NCBI GenBank assembly: GCA_964632995.1
Contig: CAZWDL010000110.1
Span: 1 to 24,925 of the forward strand
Source of the DNA: CAZWDL01 sp964632995
Lineage (GTDB): Bacteria > Bacteroidota > Bacteroidia > Chitinophagales > Saprospiraceae
Length of the DNA stretch: 24,925 nucleotides
Reading direction: 5' to 3'
The notes beneath the pieces are model-generated. The model searched no databases. It was not told where the DNA came from and was given only the letters and a program-made list of their open reading frames with translations. This document shows, one piece after another, positions 8,262-17,399 of the stretch. The translations under genes and the position numbers were made by a program. How positions within the stretch are numbered: position 1 is the stretch's first letter; each line of letters starts with the position of its first letter.

Positions 8262-9125
8262 TTATCTGTCCCAAACCTTTACCGTGGGTCTTTTCACCAC
8301 GTCGTTCTTTTTCAAATCCACCCCCTTGTACCCCTCGACGAACTCGACCGGCACAGATTTCAGACCTCTTTCGGAATGCTCAGGTACCAGCGTATTAAAG
8401 TGCAGATGCTCAATATTCGTATATCCGGTCATTCCAGCCAGACCGACAGGTTGGCCGCTTCTCACCCGGTCGCCAAGACGCAACAGACTTCCCTGGTGGG
8501 TCAGATGGGCATATTGCGTAAACAGTCCGCTCGACGGGTGATAAAGCGTGACGTAGTTGTCGAAGCCTTTCCATTGTAATTCCGGGCCGCCCTGTTTGTA
8601 TCCTTCTACCACTCCAACGACAAAACCGTCGGCTGCCGCGTAAACGGTATCCTTTTCCTGGAGCGCAAAGTCAATTGCATAACGCGAGTAATCGGAGTTG
8701 TGGCTATGGGCCCCGTTGTATCCCTGAATAATGCTGACAGGCTTATTCTCGGGAAGGGGTAAGGCAATTTTTTCATATACTATTTCCCTCCTCGGATCGC
8801 CAAGGCGGGAGGCAAACCGGATATCCGGCCGGCTGCCCGCAGCTATACTCACCCGGATAATTGAATCGCTCTTCGGGAGTAGCAGGATGGGATATTTGTC
8901 CTCGAAGTATTGAGTGATGGCTTCATCATCGCTGTTGACATATAATCGCAGGGGGCAATCTAATGGATTCACGAGGTGGATAATTAGTGCACCATCGGCT
9001 GTTTGGAAAGCACTACCATGCTCGTATTGCAGGAGTTTTTGCTTAGGCGGCCTAACCGTATTACATCCGGGAATGAATACCAATGATATAAAGAGACAGC
9101 CTAATATCATCATCGAGTTTTGCAT
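8262..9125 (-). CDS. M23-family peptidase lipoprotein
   Basis: A 287-residue exported protein. The N-terminus is a lipoprotein signal ending FIPGC, with Cys21 as the lipidated residue. Residues 25-125 form an uncharacterised N-terminal region. The LytM/M23 domain starts near residue 130. The zinc-site elements are AHSHNSDYSRYAIDF (His142 and Asp152 likely ligands, in the Y-A-I-D-F form rather than the classic HxxxD) and HLHF (His240, His242). AADGFVVGVVEG and GDRVRSGQPVGLAGMTGYT are typical strands. Such enzymes cut peptidoglycan peptide bridges or activate amidases. Whether this one is active is uncertain because the first motif is non-classical. It is preceded by a structured leader with a terminator-like hairpin 22 bases before the ATG. 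Confidence 0.9.
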   Translation of the reverse strand: MQNSMMILGCLFISLVFIPGCNTVRPPKQKLLQYEHGSAFQTADGALIIHLVNPLDCPLRLYVNSDDEAITQYFEDKYPILLLPKSDSIIRVSIAAGSRPDIRFASRLGDPRREIVYEKIALPLPENKPVSIIQGYNGAHSHNSDYSRYAIDFALQEKDTVYAAADGFVVGVVEGYKQGGPELQWKGFDNYVTLYHPSSGLFTQYAHLTHQGSLLRLGDRVRSGQPVGLAGMTGYTNIEHLHFNTLVPEHSERGLKSVPVEFVEGYKGVDLKKNDVVKRPTVKVWDR

Positions 9126-9147
9126 CCTTACTGTTACTTTTTAAACC

Positions 9148-9172
9148 GGGAGGCGCTTTCCCAGCGCCTCCC
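9148..9172. terminator. Terminator-like hairpin just upstream of the M23 gene
   Basis: Arms of 10 bp (GGGAGGCGCT and its complement) surround a TTCCC loop. On the minus strand it is followed by GGTTTAAAAA and then the M23 ATG. It lies in a divergent intergenic region, so it is not an ordinary gene-end terminator; an attenuator or the end of a short RNA are both possible. Confidence 0.5.
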
Positions 9173-9184
9173 TGCGGGCCGTAT

Positions 9185-9259
9185 GGCTGGTACTGCCGTC
9201 AGGTTGCTTTCCGACCTGGCTTTCTCTGCAAGCTAAGCAATTTCCGGAAATCGCCAGCC
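9185..9259 (-). ncRNA. Possible structured leader or small RNA
   Basis: A closing helix GGCTGG/CCAGCC brackets a dyad (ATTTCCGGAAAT at 9240-9251) and a hairpin AGGT/ACCT with flanking GCC/GGC. Together with the hairpin at 9148-9172 this would form a folded minus-strand transcript ahead of the M23 gene. I do not match it to a known riboswitch or SRP RNA. A promoter-like TTG and TATCTT pair lies further upstream near 9310-9340. Confidence 0.3.
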
Positions 9260-9361
9260 CCTCAAACGCCTGCTTCATCTCTCAAACATACCACCCCTTC
9301 TCCCGTTAAAGAAGATACAATAGCGACAAAAAAACAAACTCAGGGCGACCTGCCCGTCATT

Positions 9362-12300
9362 ATGAAGAAAAATATTTTCATCCTCGGCCTGAACGAAAAA
9401 AATCACAAACTGCTCAAAACGATCCCCGGTGCGGAAGAACTGACCTTTCACCCGCTGTTGAAGATGGACCAGCTCGTAGAAGCCGAGTCCTACGATTTCC
9501 GCGCCCTGCTGCAGGAGGCGCGTCAACAGCTCGACGATTTCGATGGTACCGTAGACGGTATCACCACCTACTGGGATTTTCCTACTACCGGCCTGGCCAG
9601 CGTCCTGTGCCGGGAACGCGATCTGCCCGGCCCCTCGCCGGAAGGCCTCGTCAACTGCTCGCATAAATTCCGGAGCCGGCTCTTGCAAAAAGAGGTGATT
9701 CCCCGCCATATTCCCGACTTCGACGCCTTCGACCCATTCGCGGAAGATCCGCTTTCCGGTATACAGCTCACCTATCCATTTTTCGTCAAGCCGGTGAAGT
9801 CCTATTCCAGCGTGCTCAGTTTTCATATCGGTTCAAGAGAGGACTTTGAGGAAGCGCTGCCCAAGCTTCGCCAGGGTGTGGCGCGCTACGGCGAGCCCTA
9901 TCAGGCCTTCCTTGAGGAAACCGGGCTGGCCGATGATGATAACGGCGTACGCCCCGACTGGTGCATCGCCGAGAAGGTCATCGGCGGAAAGATGTGTACG
10001 GTGGAAGGTTACATGCAAAACGGCGAGGTGGAGATCTTCGGCCTCATCGATTCGCATCGCTATCCGGGAAGAAGTTCATTTACGCGCTACCAATATCCCT
10101 CCGAGCTTCCGGAAGATATTTTCGAACAGATCAAGGGTATCTCTGAAAAGATCATCAGCGCTACCGGTTACGAGGACGCCGCCTTTAATATTGAATATTT
10201 TTACGATAAGGCCAACGACCGGGCCTGGCTGCTGGAGATCAATCCGCGCATTTCGCAGTCGCACAGCGATATTTTCCGGAAGGTAGACGGCGTTTCCAAC
10301 CACAAGGTCATCGTCGACCTGGCGCTGGGACAAAAGCCGGAGATGCCGAAACGGGAGGGCGACTATAAGATCGCCGCCAAGTTTTACCTGCGCGAATTTC
10401 GCGACGGCGTCGTAGCGCAAATCCCCAGTCCCGAGCATATCGAGGAGTTGGAACAGCAATACCCCGACAGCATCATCCTGCCGCACGTCGAATCCGGCCA
10501 GCGGCTCGCCGAACTGGTCGACCAGGAAGCTTACAGCTACCGCCTGGGCGTGGTGTACATGGGGGCGCAATCGGAGCGGGAGTTACTGGACAAGTTTGCC
10601 TGGTGCAGCGCCGACCTCGATTTCCGGATCAACCCCGCCGGCGCCCTCGAATCGGGCGACAGTGAACTGCCTGCCGGAAAGGCCGTACCTCTGGTGAAAA
10701 CCCGGGAGGAAATGCCTTTCGACATCGAGGTCATCGAGCACTGCTGGATTACTATGCGCGACGGGGTTCGCCTTTCGGCAAAAGTGTGGTACCCAAAAAC
10801 AGCGGAAGAACACCCCGTGCCGGCCATCCTGGAATACATTCCCTACCGGAAAAGAGATCATACCAGCCACGCCGATGCCATGTCTTTCAACTACCTGGCC
10901 GGTCATGGCCTCGCCGGCGTACGCGTGGATATGCGCGGCAGCGGCGAATCGGAGGGCGTCCTGCTCGATGAATACCTGGAAATAGAACAGCACGACGGCC
11001 TCGACGTCCTGAAATGGATCGCCGGCCAGCCCTGGTGCGACGGGGAGGTGGGCATGATCGGCATCTCCTGGGGTGGCTTCAACAGCCTGCAGATCGCCGC
11101 GCTCAACCCGCCCGAGTTAAAGGCCATCATCACCGTCTGTTCTACTGACGACCGCTACCTCGACGATGTCCACTATATGGGCGGCACCCTGCTGGTCGAC
11201 AACCTGTCCTGGGCCTCCACTATGTTCGCCCGCAACACGCAGCCGCCGGATCCCGAGATCGTCGGTGAAGACTGGAAGGAGATGTGGACGGATAGGCTAA
11301 AAGGCAGCGGCCTCTGGCTCAAGCAGTGGCTGGACCATCAGTGGAAAGACGAGTACTGGAAACACGGTTCGGTCAGCGTTGACTACAGCGATATTAAAAT
11401 ACCGGTGCTGGCCGTAGGCGGCTGGGCCGACGGTTACTCCAACGCCATCTTTCGCATGATGGAACACTTCGATACGCCGCGCAAAGGCATCATCGGCCCC
11501 TGGAGCCACATGTACCCGCATATGGGGCAGCCCGGCCCCGCCATCGGCTTCCTGCAGGAAACACTGCGCTGGTGGAACCACTGGCTTAAGGGCATGTACA
11601 GCGGCATCACGGCCGAACCTATGCTTTCCCTGTGGTTGCAGGATTACTCCAAACCGGCAGCCAAAATGCAATACCGGCCGGGAAGCTGGATAGGCCTGCC
11701 AGACTGGCCCAGCCATGCCGTAGAAAACAAAATTTTTCACATTAGACCCGATCACAGATTAAGCCCGGAACCTACCAGGCACAAAATCGGCATCGACATA
11801 CTCTCGCCCCTGAGCGTAGGGCTGAACGGAGGCAAATGGTGTTCTTACAGCGCCGCCCCCGACCTGCCCCACGACCAGCGCGAGGAGGACGGCGGCGCCC
11901 TCACCTTTGATACTGGTCCCATGGAGGAAGACCTGAACATTATCGGCGCACCGGTGGTCGAACTGGAGGTCGAATCCAACCGGCCGGTAGCTATGGTGGC
12001 CATCCGCCTGTCAGATATCGCCGAGGACTTTAGCGCCAGCCGGATTACCTACGGCGTGCTGAACCTGACTCATCGCGACAGCCACGAGCAACCGGAACCT
12101 TTGGAGCCGGGCAAAAAGTACACAGTACGGGTGCAACTCAACGAGATCGCACACCTCGTCCGCAAAGGACACCGCATACGGCTTTCCATTTCTTCTTCTT
12201 ACTGGCCCGTCGCCTGGCCGCCGCCCGAACCGGCTAAACTGACCATCACCGCCGGGGCGAGCCGCCTGTTGCTGCCCGGCATAGACGACCTCCAGGGACA

Positions 12301-12715
12301 CATCATGCGCCGTTCTTTTGAAAAAGCCCTGGTAGGCCCCGGTGCCCGCATCACTCAAATCCAGCCCAAATCGTATAACTGGGTGACTACGAAGGATATG
12401 CTCTCCAACATTACCAGGGTGGAAGTAGTCAAAGACGAAGGCCGGAAACGCCTGGAGGACATCGACATGGAGGTGTCGATCAAAACCACCGAGCGATACT
12501 CTTTCAAATACGACGGCTACGATACCGTGAAAGGGGAAACCCGCTGGGATATGCAGTTTGAACGTGAGGGCTGGAAAGTTGAAACCTACACCAATACCGT
12601 GCTGACCTCCGATAAAGATCACTTTTTTATCAAGGCGACACTTGATGCCTACCACAATGGAGTGCGGGTGCATTCGGAGAGTTGGAATGAGCAGATTGAG
12701 CGGAGGTTGGTATAG
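9362..12715 (+). CDS. ATP-grasp ligase fused to CocE/NonD (S15) hydrolase
   Basis: A 1117-residue fusion without a signal peptide, so probably cytosolic. Residues 1-425 are an ATP-grasp domain: the FFVKPVKSYSS lysine strand and the metal/ATP site AAFNIEYF plus LLEINPRIS (Glu278, Glu292, Asn294). ATP-grasp enzymes join a carboxylate, via an acyl phosphate, to an amine or thiol. Residues 451-720 are an alpha/beta hydrolase of the CocE/X-Pro dipeptidyl-peptidase type: Ser569 in GISWGG, Asp690 in GGWADGY, His716 in GPWSH. About 790-995 form the S15 C-terminal jelly-roll, and 1000-1117 the tail seen in standalone CocE proteins. Met451 falls where standalone hydrolases start, which marks the fusion point. 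The pairing suggests making and breaking the same amide or ester, which is inference. The gene appears to be alone in its transcript. Confidence 0.9.
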   Translation: MKKNIFILGLNEKNHKLLKTIPGAEELTFHPLLKMDQLVEAESYDFRALLQEARQQLDDFDGTVDGITTYWDFPTTGLASVLCRERDLPGPSPEGLVNCSHKFRSRLLQKEVIPRHIPDFDAFDPFAEDPLSGIQLTYPFFVKPVKSYSSVLSFHIGSREDFEEALPKLRQGVARYGEPYQAFLEETGLADDDNGVRPDWCIAEKVIGGKMCTVEGYMQNGEVEIFGLIDSHRYPGRSSFTRYQYPSELPEDIFEQIKGISEKIISATGYEDAAFNIEYFYDKANDRAWLLEINPRISQSHSDIFRKVDGVSNHKVIVDLALGQKPEMPKREGDYKIAAKFYLREFRDGVVAQIPSPEHIEELEQQYPDSIILPHVESGQRLAELVDQEAYSYRLGVVYMGAQSERELLDKFAWCSADLDFRINPAGALESGDSELPAGKAVPLVKTREEMPFDIEVIEHCWITMRDGVRLSAKVWYPKTAEEHPVPAILEYIPYRKRDHTSHADAMSFNYLAGHGLAGVRVDMRGSGESEGVLLDEYLEIEQHDGLDVLKWIAGQPWCDGEVGMIGISWGGFNSLQIAALNPPELKAIITVCSTDDRYLDDVHYMGGTLLVDNLSWASTMFARNTQPPDPEIVGEDWKEMWTDRLKGSGLWLKQWLDHQWKDEYWKHGSVSVDYSDIKIPVLAVGGWADGYSNAIFRMMEHFDTPRKGIIGPWSHMYPHMGQPGPAIGFLQETLRWWNHWLKGMYSGITAEPMLSLWLQDYSKPAAKMQYRPGSWIGLPDWPSHAVENKIFHIRPDHRLSPEPTRHKIGIDILSPLSVGLNGGKWCSYSAAPDLPHDQREEDGGALTFDTGPMEEDLNIIGAPVVELEVESNRPVAMVAIRLSDIAEDFSASRITYGVLNLTHRDSHEQPEPLEPGKKYTVRVQLNEIAHLVRKGHRIRLSISSSYWPVAWPPPEPAKLTITAGASRLLLPGIDDLQGHIMRRSFEKALVGPGARITQIQPKSYNWVTTKDMLSNITRVEVVKDEGRKRLEDIDMEVSIKTTERYSFKYDGYDTVKGETRWDMQFEREGWKVETYTNTVLTSDKDHFFIKATLDAYHNGVRVHSESWNEQIERRLV

Positions 12716-12895
12716 ATGAATCCGGCCTTTGTCCGCTCAGCTTCGCCTCGCAGTTTCGCTTCAAAGGCTTCCTTTGCCGGAGGAATTCTTTGCCCATAAA
12801 ACGGCGCTTCGGTACTCGGCAACGGTTTCGTACAACACTAGTGCGCAGGGCACCAGGCTTTCAGCCGGCTTTCGCTCTTAGTTATTAGCGGTAGT

Positions 12896-13611
12896 CTATT
12901 GTATCCAATCTGTTTCGGGTAAAAATTCCTTTTCTATTTTTTTATTTAGTTTAATCCCCTTCACAAAGGCTAACCATTTAATGATATCTCTCATGGTTTC
13001 TTCTGTAGAAAGGAATGTATAATTAAAATCTTGCACAGTTTTGGAATTATCATACCGTGCGTAACGATGGCTAAACTCTTTTGCTAACCCAACCGAAAGG
13101 GGAGGATCCCAGCCTGTTAATTTTGCAGCTAATTCCATTATGCTTGCGGTCGTGATAATCATCGATCTTCCAAATGACAAATGTGGGACGATTTTTCCGG
13201 TCATATCACTCACCATTTTTCCCATTGACTTCATGTCTACGGAGTTACCGGTAAGCACTTATCTGCTTCCAATTTTCCCTTCTTCAACGGCCAAAGCATG
13301 GACTTCGCCTACGTCTCTTGCATCGACACAGGAGAGTACCGTATTCATTGTTATTCCAATACCTTTCATCATATCCTAAATAAGATGATTGGATAGTGTG
13401 ATACGATAATCATACCTTCCGAATATTTGTCCTGGACAAAGTGAAATCATTGGAATACTGTATTTATCTGAAAGCTCCCATGCCAATTGTTCACTTCTCG
13501 TTTTAGCCACACTATAAGCCAAAGTATCATTCTTATTCCAGTCATTTTCATTTAAACTTATCTTTGGATCAGCAGTTGTCCCTATTGCAACGATGGAACT
13601 GGTATAAATTC
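12896..13611 (-). pseudogene. Degraded NAD-dependent epimerase/dehydratase (extended SDR), low GC
   Basis: One continuous minus-strand frame encodes an SDR relic interrupted by two in-frame stop codons and lacking the N-terminal Rossmann part. It starts abruptly at IYTSSIVAIGTTADP, continues with the catalytic YxxxK-type motif (AYSVAKTRSEQLAWEL), then SLCPGQIFG. It stops after NHLI (TAG), resumes DMMKGIGITMNT and DARDVGEVHALA, stops after KIGSR (TAA), and finally reads VLTGNSVDMKSMGKMV to the terminal stop. The DNA is clearly AT-rich compared with both neighbours, which suggests acquisition from a lower-GC relative followed by decay. The reading frame itself is unshifted, so decay is recent or the stops arose by point mutation. 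Its original substrate cannot be named. Confidence 0.82.
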
Positions 13612-13712
13612 CGCTTTTTGGCCGGGAAGCACTTCCGCCCGGTAGTGGCTGATGCCGGTTTCCGCCGCGATGGCTTTAGCGGTAGCTTCGTTATCGCCGG
13701 TGCCTTTGGGCA
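13606..13712 (-). pseudogene. Relic of a copper-type P1B ATPase (CopA-like)
   Basis: About 33 minus-strand codons translate to the hinge region of a heavy-metal P-type ATPase: GTGDNEATAKAIAAETGI, then RAEVLPGQKAEF. The motif TGDNxxTAxAIA followed by AEVLPxxK is diagnostic of this family. The usual hydrophobic-Leu residues before TGDN are replaced by sequence running in from the AraC remnant. The fragment has no start, transmembrane segments or DKTGT site. It is joined upstream to the HMA-AraC remnant and downstream, within a few bases, to the epimerase relic. This piece is too short to function and marks the end of a deleted copper operon. Confidence 0.75.
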
Positions 13713-14083
13713 ATGAAGAAGTTCTCGATGGTTCTGCCTTCTACTTCTGAAAACAGGGTGCTCAAATAGTTGTAGTCATGATGCAGTTGGCTGCTCAGGT
13801 AATCGGAGAGGTTCGTCTTGAGCTCGCTGTTTTGTTGATGGACCAGTTCCACGATCAGGTTTTTAATGCGTTCGATCAACCGGCTTTTCCGGTCGTCAAT
13901 CAGCTCAAACCCCAGTTTTTGCAAGGCTTGGTTAATCATTTTCTTTTCCGCGTCAGATAGTTCCTCCTCAATGGTCACTTCTCCGAGGCTGACCTCCACC
14001 GGAGTAAAACCGAGGCTTTCCAGCTCGGCTTTGACGGCCGAGATGCAGCGTTGGCAGACCATATTTTTGATGTACAGCTTCAT
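13691..14083 (-). pseudogene. Truncated HMA-AraC family metal-responsive regulator
   Basis: The intact part matches Bacteroidota regulators that carry an HMA metal-binding domain ahead of an AraC DNA-binding domain. MKLYIKNMVCQRCISAVK holds the CxxC metal site, followed by VSLGEVTIEEELSD, GFELIDDRKSRLIERIK and NLSDYLSSQLHHDYNYLSTLFSEVEG. The family continues into two helix-turn-helix motifs after FFIAQ, but here the frame runs into RHRR and stops because it meets the P-ATPase relic out of frame. The second half of the AraC domain is therefore lost, and DNA binding is unlikely. I chose the ATG at 14083 because family members begin with MKLYIKNM; ATG codons at 14098 and 14128 are in frame. Native partners are copper-exporting ATPases, matching the adjacent relic. 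Confidence 0.82.
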
Positions 14084-14169
14084 ATCTATTCGATTCATTA
14101 GCCCGTTTCTCGCTCCTCCTATTTTCAAGCCCGGAATATTGCTTATCTTTTTGCCTTAAAAAAAAGTCC

Positions 14170-17100
14170 ATGCAAAGAATACTGCTCACGGCGCTCCTCC
14201 TGGCAGGCGCCTTTACTCTCAATGCCCAGCAAGCTACAAAAAGTAAAACGGAACTTGCAACATACTTCGAACCAGTAAAATACCGAAACATCGGCCCCTT
14301 CCGCGGCGGCCGCTCCGTCTGCGCTACCGGCGTGCCCGGTGATCCCTTGACCTACTACATGGGAACGACCGGCGGCGGCGTGTGGAAGACAACGGACGCC
14401 GGACAGCACTGGAAGAATATTTCTGACGGTTACTTCGGCGCCGGTTCCGTCGGGGCGGTCGCCGTCTCGGATAGCGACCCCAGTATCGTATACGTCGGTA
14501 TGGGCGAACACGCCCCGCGCGGCGTGATGACCTCCCACGGCGACGGGGTGTATAAATCGACCGATGCGGGACGCACCTGGAAGCACCTGGGATTAAAAGA
14601 AACCCAGCACATTTCCCGGATCGTCATCCACCCGAAAAATCCCGACATCGTTTACGTGGCGGCGCAGGGGCAGCTCTACGGCAGAAACGAAGAGCGGGGC
14701 ATTTTTAAAACCACCGACGGCGGCGCCACCTGGGAGAAAATCCTGTACGTCGACGATCGCACCGGCTGTTCGGAGCTGTCGATGGACGCCACCGATCCGA
14801 ATATCCTCTACGCAGCCATGTGGGAGCACCAGCGCCTGCCCTGGAAGGTGATCAGCGGCGGCCCCGGCAGCGGACTGTACAAGTCGATGGACGGCGGCGA
14901 GACCTGGACGGAGCTAACGGAAGGCCTGCCGGAGGAAAAAGGCAAGATGGCTATCGACGTTTGTCCCTCCAATCCCCAAAAAGTTTATGCCCTGATCGAG
15001 AGCGATTCTGAACAGGAGAAGGGCGGCCTGTTTGCTTCCAAAGATGCCGGTAAATCCTGGAAGCGCATCAGCGCCGACCACCGGCTGGTGCAGCGCGCCT
15101 GGTACTATATCGAGGTATTCGCCGATCCGCAGGATGACAATACCGTCTACGTACTCAGCGCTCCGGCCCTGCGCTCGATCGACGGGGGAAAAACCTGGGA
15201 GCGCCTCAGCGGCACCCACGGCGATTATCACGACCTCTGGATCAACCCCGACAATCCCCGCAACCTGTGTATCGCCAACGACGGCGGTGCGGCGATCAGC
15301 TTCAACTACGGCGAATCCTGGTCGACGCAGGACAATATGCCCACCGGCCAGTTCTATCGCATCAACGTCGACAACGGCTTCCCCTATCGCATCTACGGGG
15401 GCCAGCAGGACAACACCTCGGTATCCATCGCGCACCGGGAGCTGGGCTCCTACGGCATCAGCACCGACAGCTGGCACGCTTCGGCCGGCGGCGAAAGCGC
15501 CTTCCTGGCCTTCGATCCCGACAATCCGCGCTACGTGCTGGGCGGCAGCTACCTAGGCACCATCGAGATGCTGGATAATGAGGCCCTGGCCGGCACCAAC
15601 ATCATGGCGGCGCCCATCCAGTACCTGGGACGGGCCGCCAGCGATATGAAATACCGCTTCAACTGGAACGCCCCCATCATCTGGTCTCAACACAACCCGA
15701 ATACTTTCTACCACGCCGCCCAGGTGCTGCTGCGCACCCGCGATATGGGCAAAACCTGGGAAGAAGCGTCGCCCGACCTGACGCGCAACCAAAAGGATAA
15801 GCAGATTAAAGGCGGCGGCCCCTACACCGTGGAAGCGGTGGGCGCCGAAAACTACGGCACCATCAGCTACGTCATCGAATCGCCGCATGAAAAAGGCGTC
15901 ATCTGGGTCGGCACCGATGACGGACTGGTACAGCTGACCAAAGACGACGGCGAAACCTGGACCAACGTTACGCCCGAGGGGCTTGGGGAAACCCTGGTCA
16001 ACGCCATCGACATCTCTCCGCATGACCCCGGCACGGCCTACATCGCCACCACCCGCTACAAGTTCAACGACCACACGCCGAAGCTGATGAAGACGACGGA
16101 CTACGGCAAGACCTGGACTGAGATCACCGGCAATATCTCCAACGGCGCCTATACTCGCGTGGTGCGCGAAGACGAAGAGCGGAAAGACCTGCTGTTTGCG
16201 GGAACCGAAACCGGGCTGTATCTCTCCCGCGACGGCGGTAAAGACTGGCAAAACTTCAACATGAACCTGCCGGTCACCCCCATTCTCGATCTGATGGTGG
16301 CGCACGACGACCTCATCGTCGCCACCTCCGGCCGGGCTTTCTGGATCCTCGATGATCTTGGGCTCCTGCGGCAGTACGAAGACCCCGGCGATGCATTCAA
16401 GCTCTATCAGCCCGAAGACGCCCTGCTGGCCAACGGCGGCAGCGAGCTGGATCGAACGGATGAAGACTTCGACGGCACCCATCCCCTGCGTGGGGTGAAT
16501 CCCGCTCACGGCGTGGTGATCTATTACCATTTGCCGGAAGGCATAACTTCCGAAGAAGTGGAACTGACGATTACCGGTCAAAACGGCAACCTGGTCAGAC
16601 ACCTCAGCTCCGAAGCGGATCCGGATTTCCAGTCCTATGCCGGCGGTCCGCCCGCCGAACCGACCCTCTCCAAAAAAGCGGGGCTCAACCGCTTCGTCTG
16701 GGATATGCGCTACCCGGTAATGACCGGCGCGCCGACGGCCTACATCGAGGGCGGCTTCCGCGGCCAGAAGGCTTCGCCGGGGGAATACACGCTGACCTTG
16801 AAAGCGGGAGATGAAGAATTAAGGACTACCGCCACGATTCTGAAGAACCCGATCTACGATCTCAGCGACGAAGAGTACGCCGACTACCATCAATTCATGG
16901 CGGAGGCCGAGAGCAAGTTGAATAACATGCATCAGATGGTTAATGATATGTTGAAGGTGCAAAAGCAACTGAATGGGATCCTCACGGAGCTGGGAGAAAA
17001 CCAAGAAACCCTGAAAAAAGACGCGCAGGAACTATTGGAACGGATGAAAGCCTGGGACGAAGAGATGATCCAGCGCAAGTCAAAAGCCTACGACGACGTA

Positions 17101-17343
17101 GAGAACTTCCCCAATAAGTTTACCGCGAATTATCTCTTTGTGATCAACCAGGCCGAAAGCGATATCCCGCGGGTGAATCAACCCGCCCGCGAGCGGATCG
17201 CGGAGTTGAATACCCGGTGGCGTGAGCTGAAGCAAAAGGGAGAGGCTATCCTTAAAACGGATGTCCCGGCTTTGAATAAAAAGCTGTGGGCCGCGGGGAT
17301 CGGAGCGCTGTCGGTTGGAGGACATAGTGCTATCGAGGAGTGA
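14170..17343 (+). CDS. Secreted Asp-box (BNR/VPS10-like) beta-propeller protein
   Basis: A 1057-residue protein with a signal peptide (MQRILLTALLLAGAFTLNAQ, cleavage near residue 20). At least ten Asp-box motifs (S/T-x-D-x-G-x-T-W type) are visible, for example at about 75, 130, 181, 239, 290, 336, 523, 590, 642 and 686, which fits two stacked beta-propellers as in sortilin/VPS10 and some sialidase-fold proteins. The N-terminal block NIGPFRGGRSVCATGVPGDP is highly typical of a Bacteroidota family often labelled glycosyl hydrolase, although no catalytic sialidase residues are evident. Residues 720-870 look like a FlgD/Ig-type beta region, and 900-1010 form a charged helical stretch. A binding or scaffolding role in the envelope is more likely than catalysis. 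Length is normal for the family. Confidence 0.9.
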   Translation: MQRILLTALLLAGAFTLNAQQATKSKTELATYFEPVKYRNIGPFRGGRSVCATGVPGDPLTYYMGTTGGGVWKTTDAGQHWKNISDGYFGAGSVGAVAVSDSDPSIVYVGMGEHAPRGVMTSHGDGVYKSTDAGRTWKHLGLKETQHISRIVIHPKNPDIVYVAAQGQLYGRNEERGIFKTTDGGATWEKILYVDDRTGCSELSMDATDPNILYAAMWEHQRLPWKVISGGPGSGLYKSMDGGETWTELTEGLPEEKGKMAIDVCPSNPQKVYALIESDSEQEKGGLFASKDAGKSWKRISADHRLVQRAWYYIEVFADPQDDNTVYVLSAPALRSIDGGKTWERLSGTHGDYHDLWINPDNPRNLCIANDGGAAISFNYGESWSTQDNMPTGQFYRINVDNGFPYRIYGGQQDNTSVSIAHRELGSYGISTDSWHASAGGESAFLAFDPDNPRYVLGGSYLGTIEMLDNEALAGTNIMAAPIQYLGRAASDMKYRFNWNAPIIWSQHNPNTFYHAAQVLLRTRDMGKTWEEASPDLTRNQKDKQIKGGGPYTVEAVGAENYGTISYVIESPHEKGVIWVGTDDGLVQLTKDDGETWTNVTPEGLGETLVNAIDISPHDPGTAYIATTRYKFNDHTPKLMKTTDYGKTWTEITGNISNGAYTRVVREDEERKDLLFAGTETGLYLSRDGGKDWQNFNMNLPVTPILDLMVAHDDLIVATSGRAFWILDDLGLLRQYEDPGDAFKLYQPEDALLANGGSELDRTDEDFDGTHPLRGVNPAHGVVIYYHLPEGITSEEVELTITGQNGNLVRHLSSEADPDFQSYAGGPPAEPTLSKKAGLNRFVWDMRYPVMTGAPTAYIEGGFRGQKASPGEYTLTLKAGDEELRTTATILKNPIYDLSDEEYADYHQFMAEAESKLNNMHQMVNDMLKVQKQLNGILTELGENQETLKKDAQELLERMKAWDEEMIQRKSKAYDDVENFPNKFTANYLFVINQAESDIPRVNQPARERIAELNTRWRELKQKGEAILKTDVPALNKKLWAAGIGALSVGGHSAIEE

Positions 17344-17399
17344 AAATTCAGAAAATGTTGTTTTGTACTTTGCGGCCTCTGAATGGCGGCTTTGGAACA

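Noticed and set aside
9185..9259. Signal recognition particle RNA or cobalamin riboswitch
   Set aside because: GTCAGGT and a GGAA loop are present on opposite strands, but the conserved GGAAG-AGCAG loop and the B12 box are missing.
10704..10714. Internal start for a separate hydrolase at Met451 (ATG at 10712) of the ATP-grasp/CocE fusion
   Set aside because: GGGAGGA lies only one base before the ATG, too close for a Shine-Dalgarno site, and the frame is continuous with the ligase.
12716..12895. Possible integron attC-like site downstream of the ATP-grasp fusion (GTACAAC, GTTATTA)
   Set aside because: Neither sequence fits RYYYAAC or GTTRRRY and no paired stem was found. The gap shows no gene.
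15553..16602. 349-residue minus-strand open frame inside the Asp-box propeller gene
   Set aside because: Antisense shadow of the repeat-rich gene; composition and lack of motifs argue against coding.
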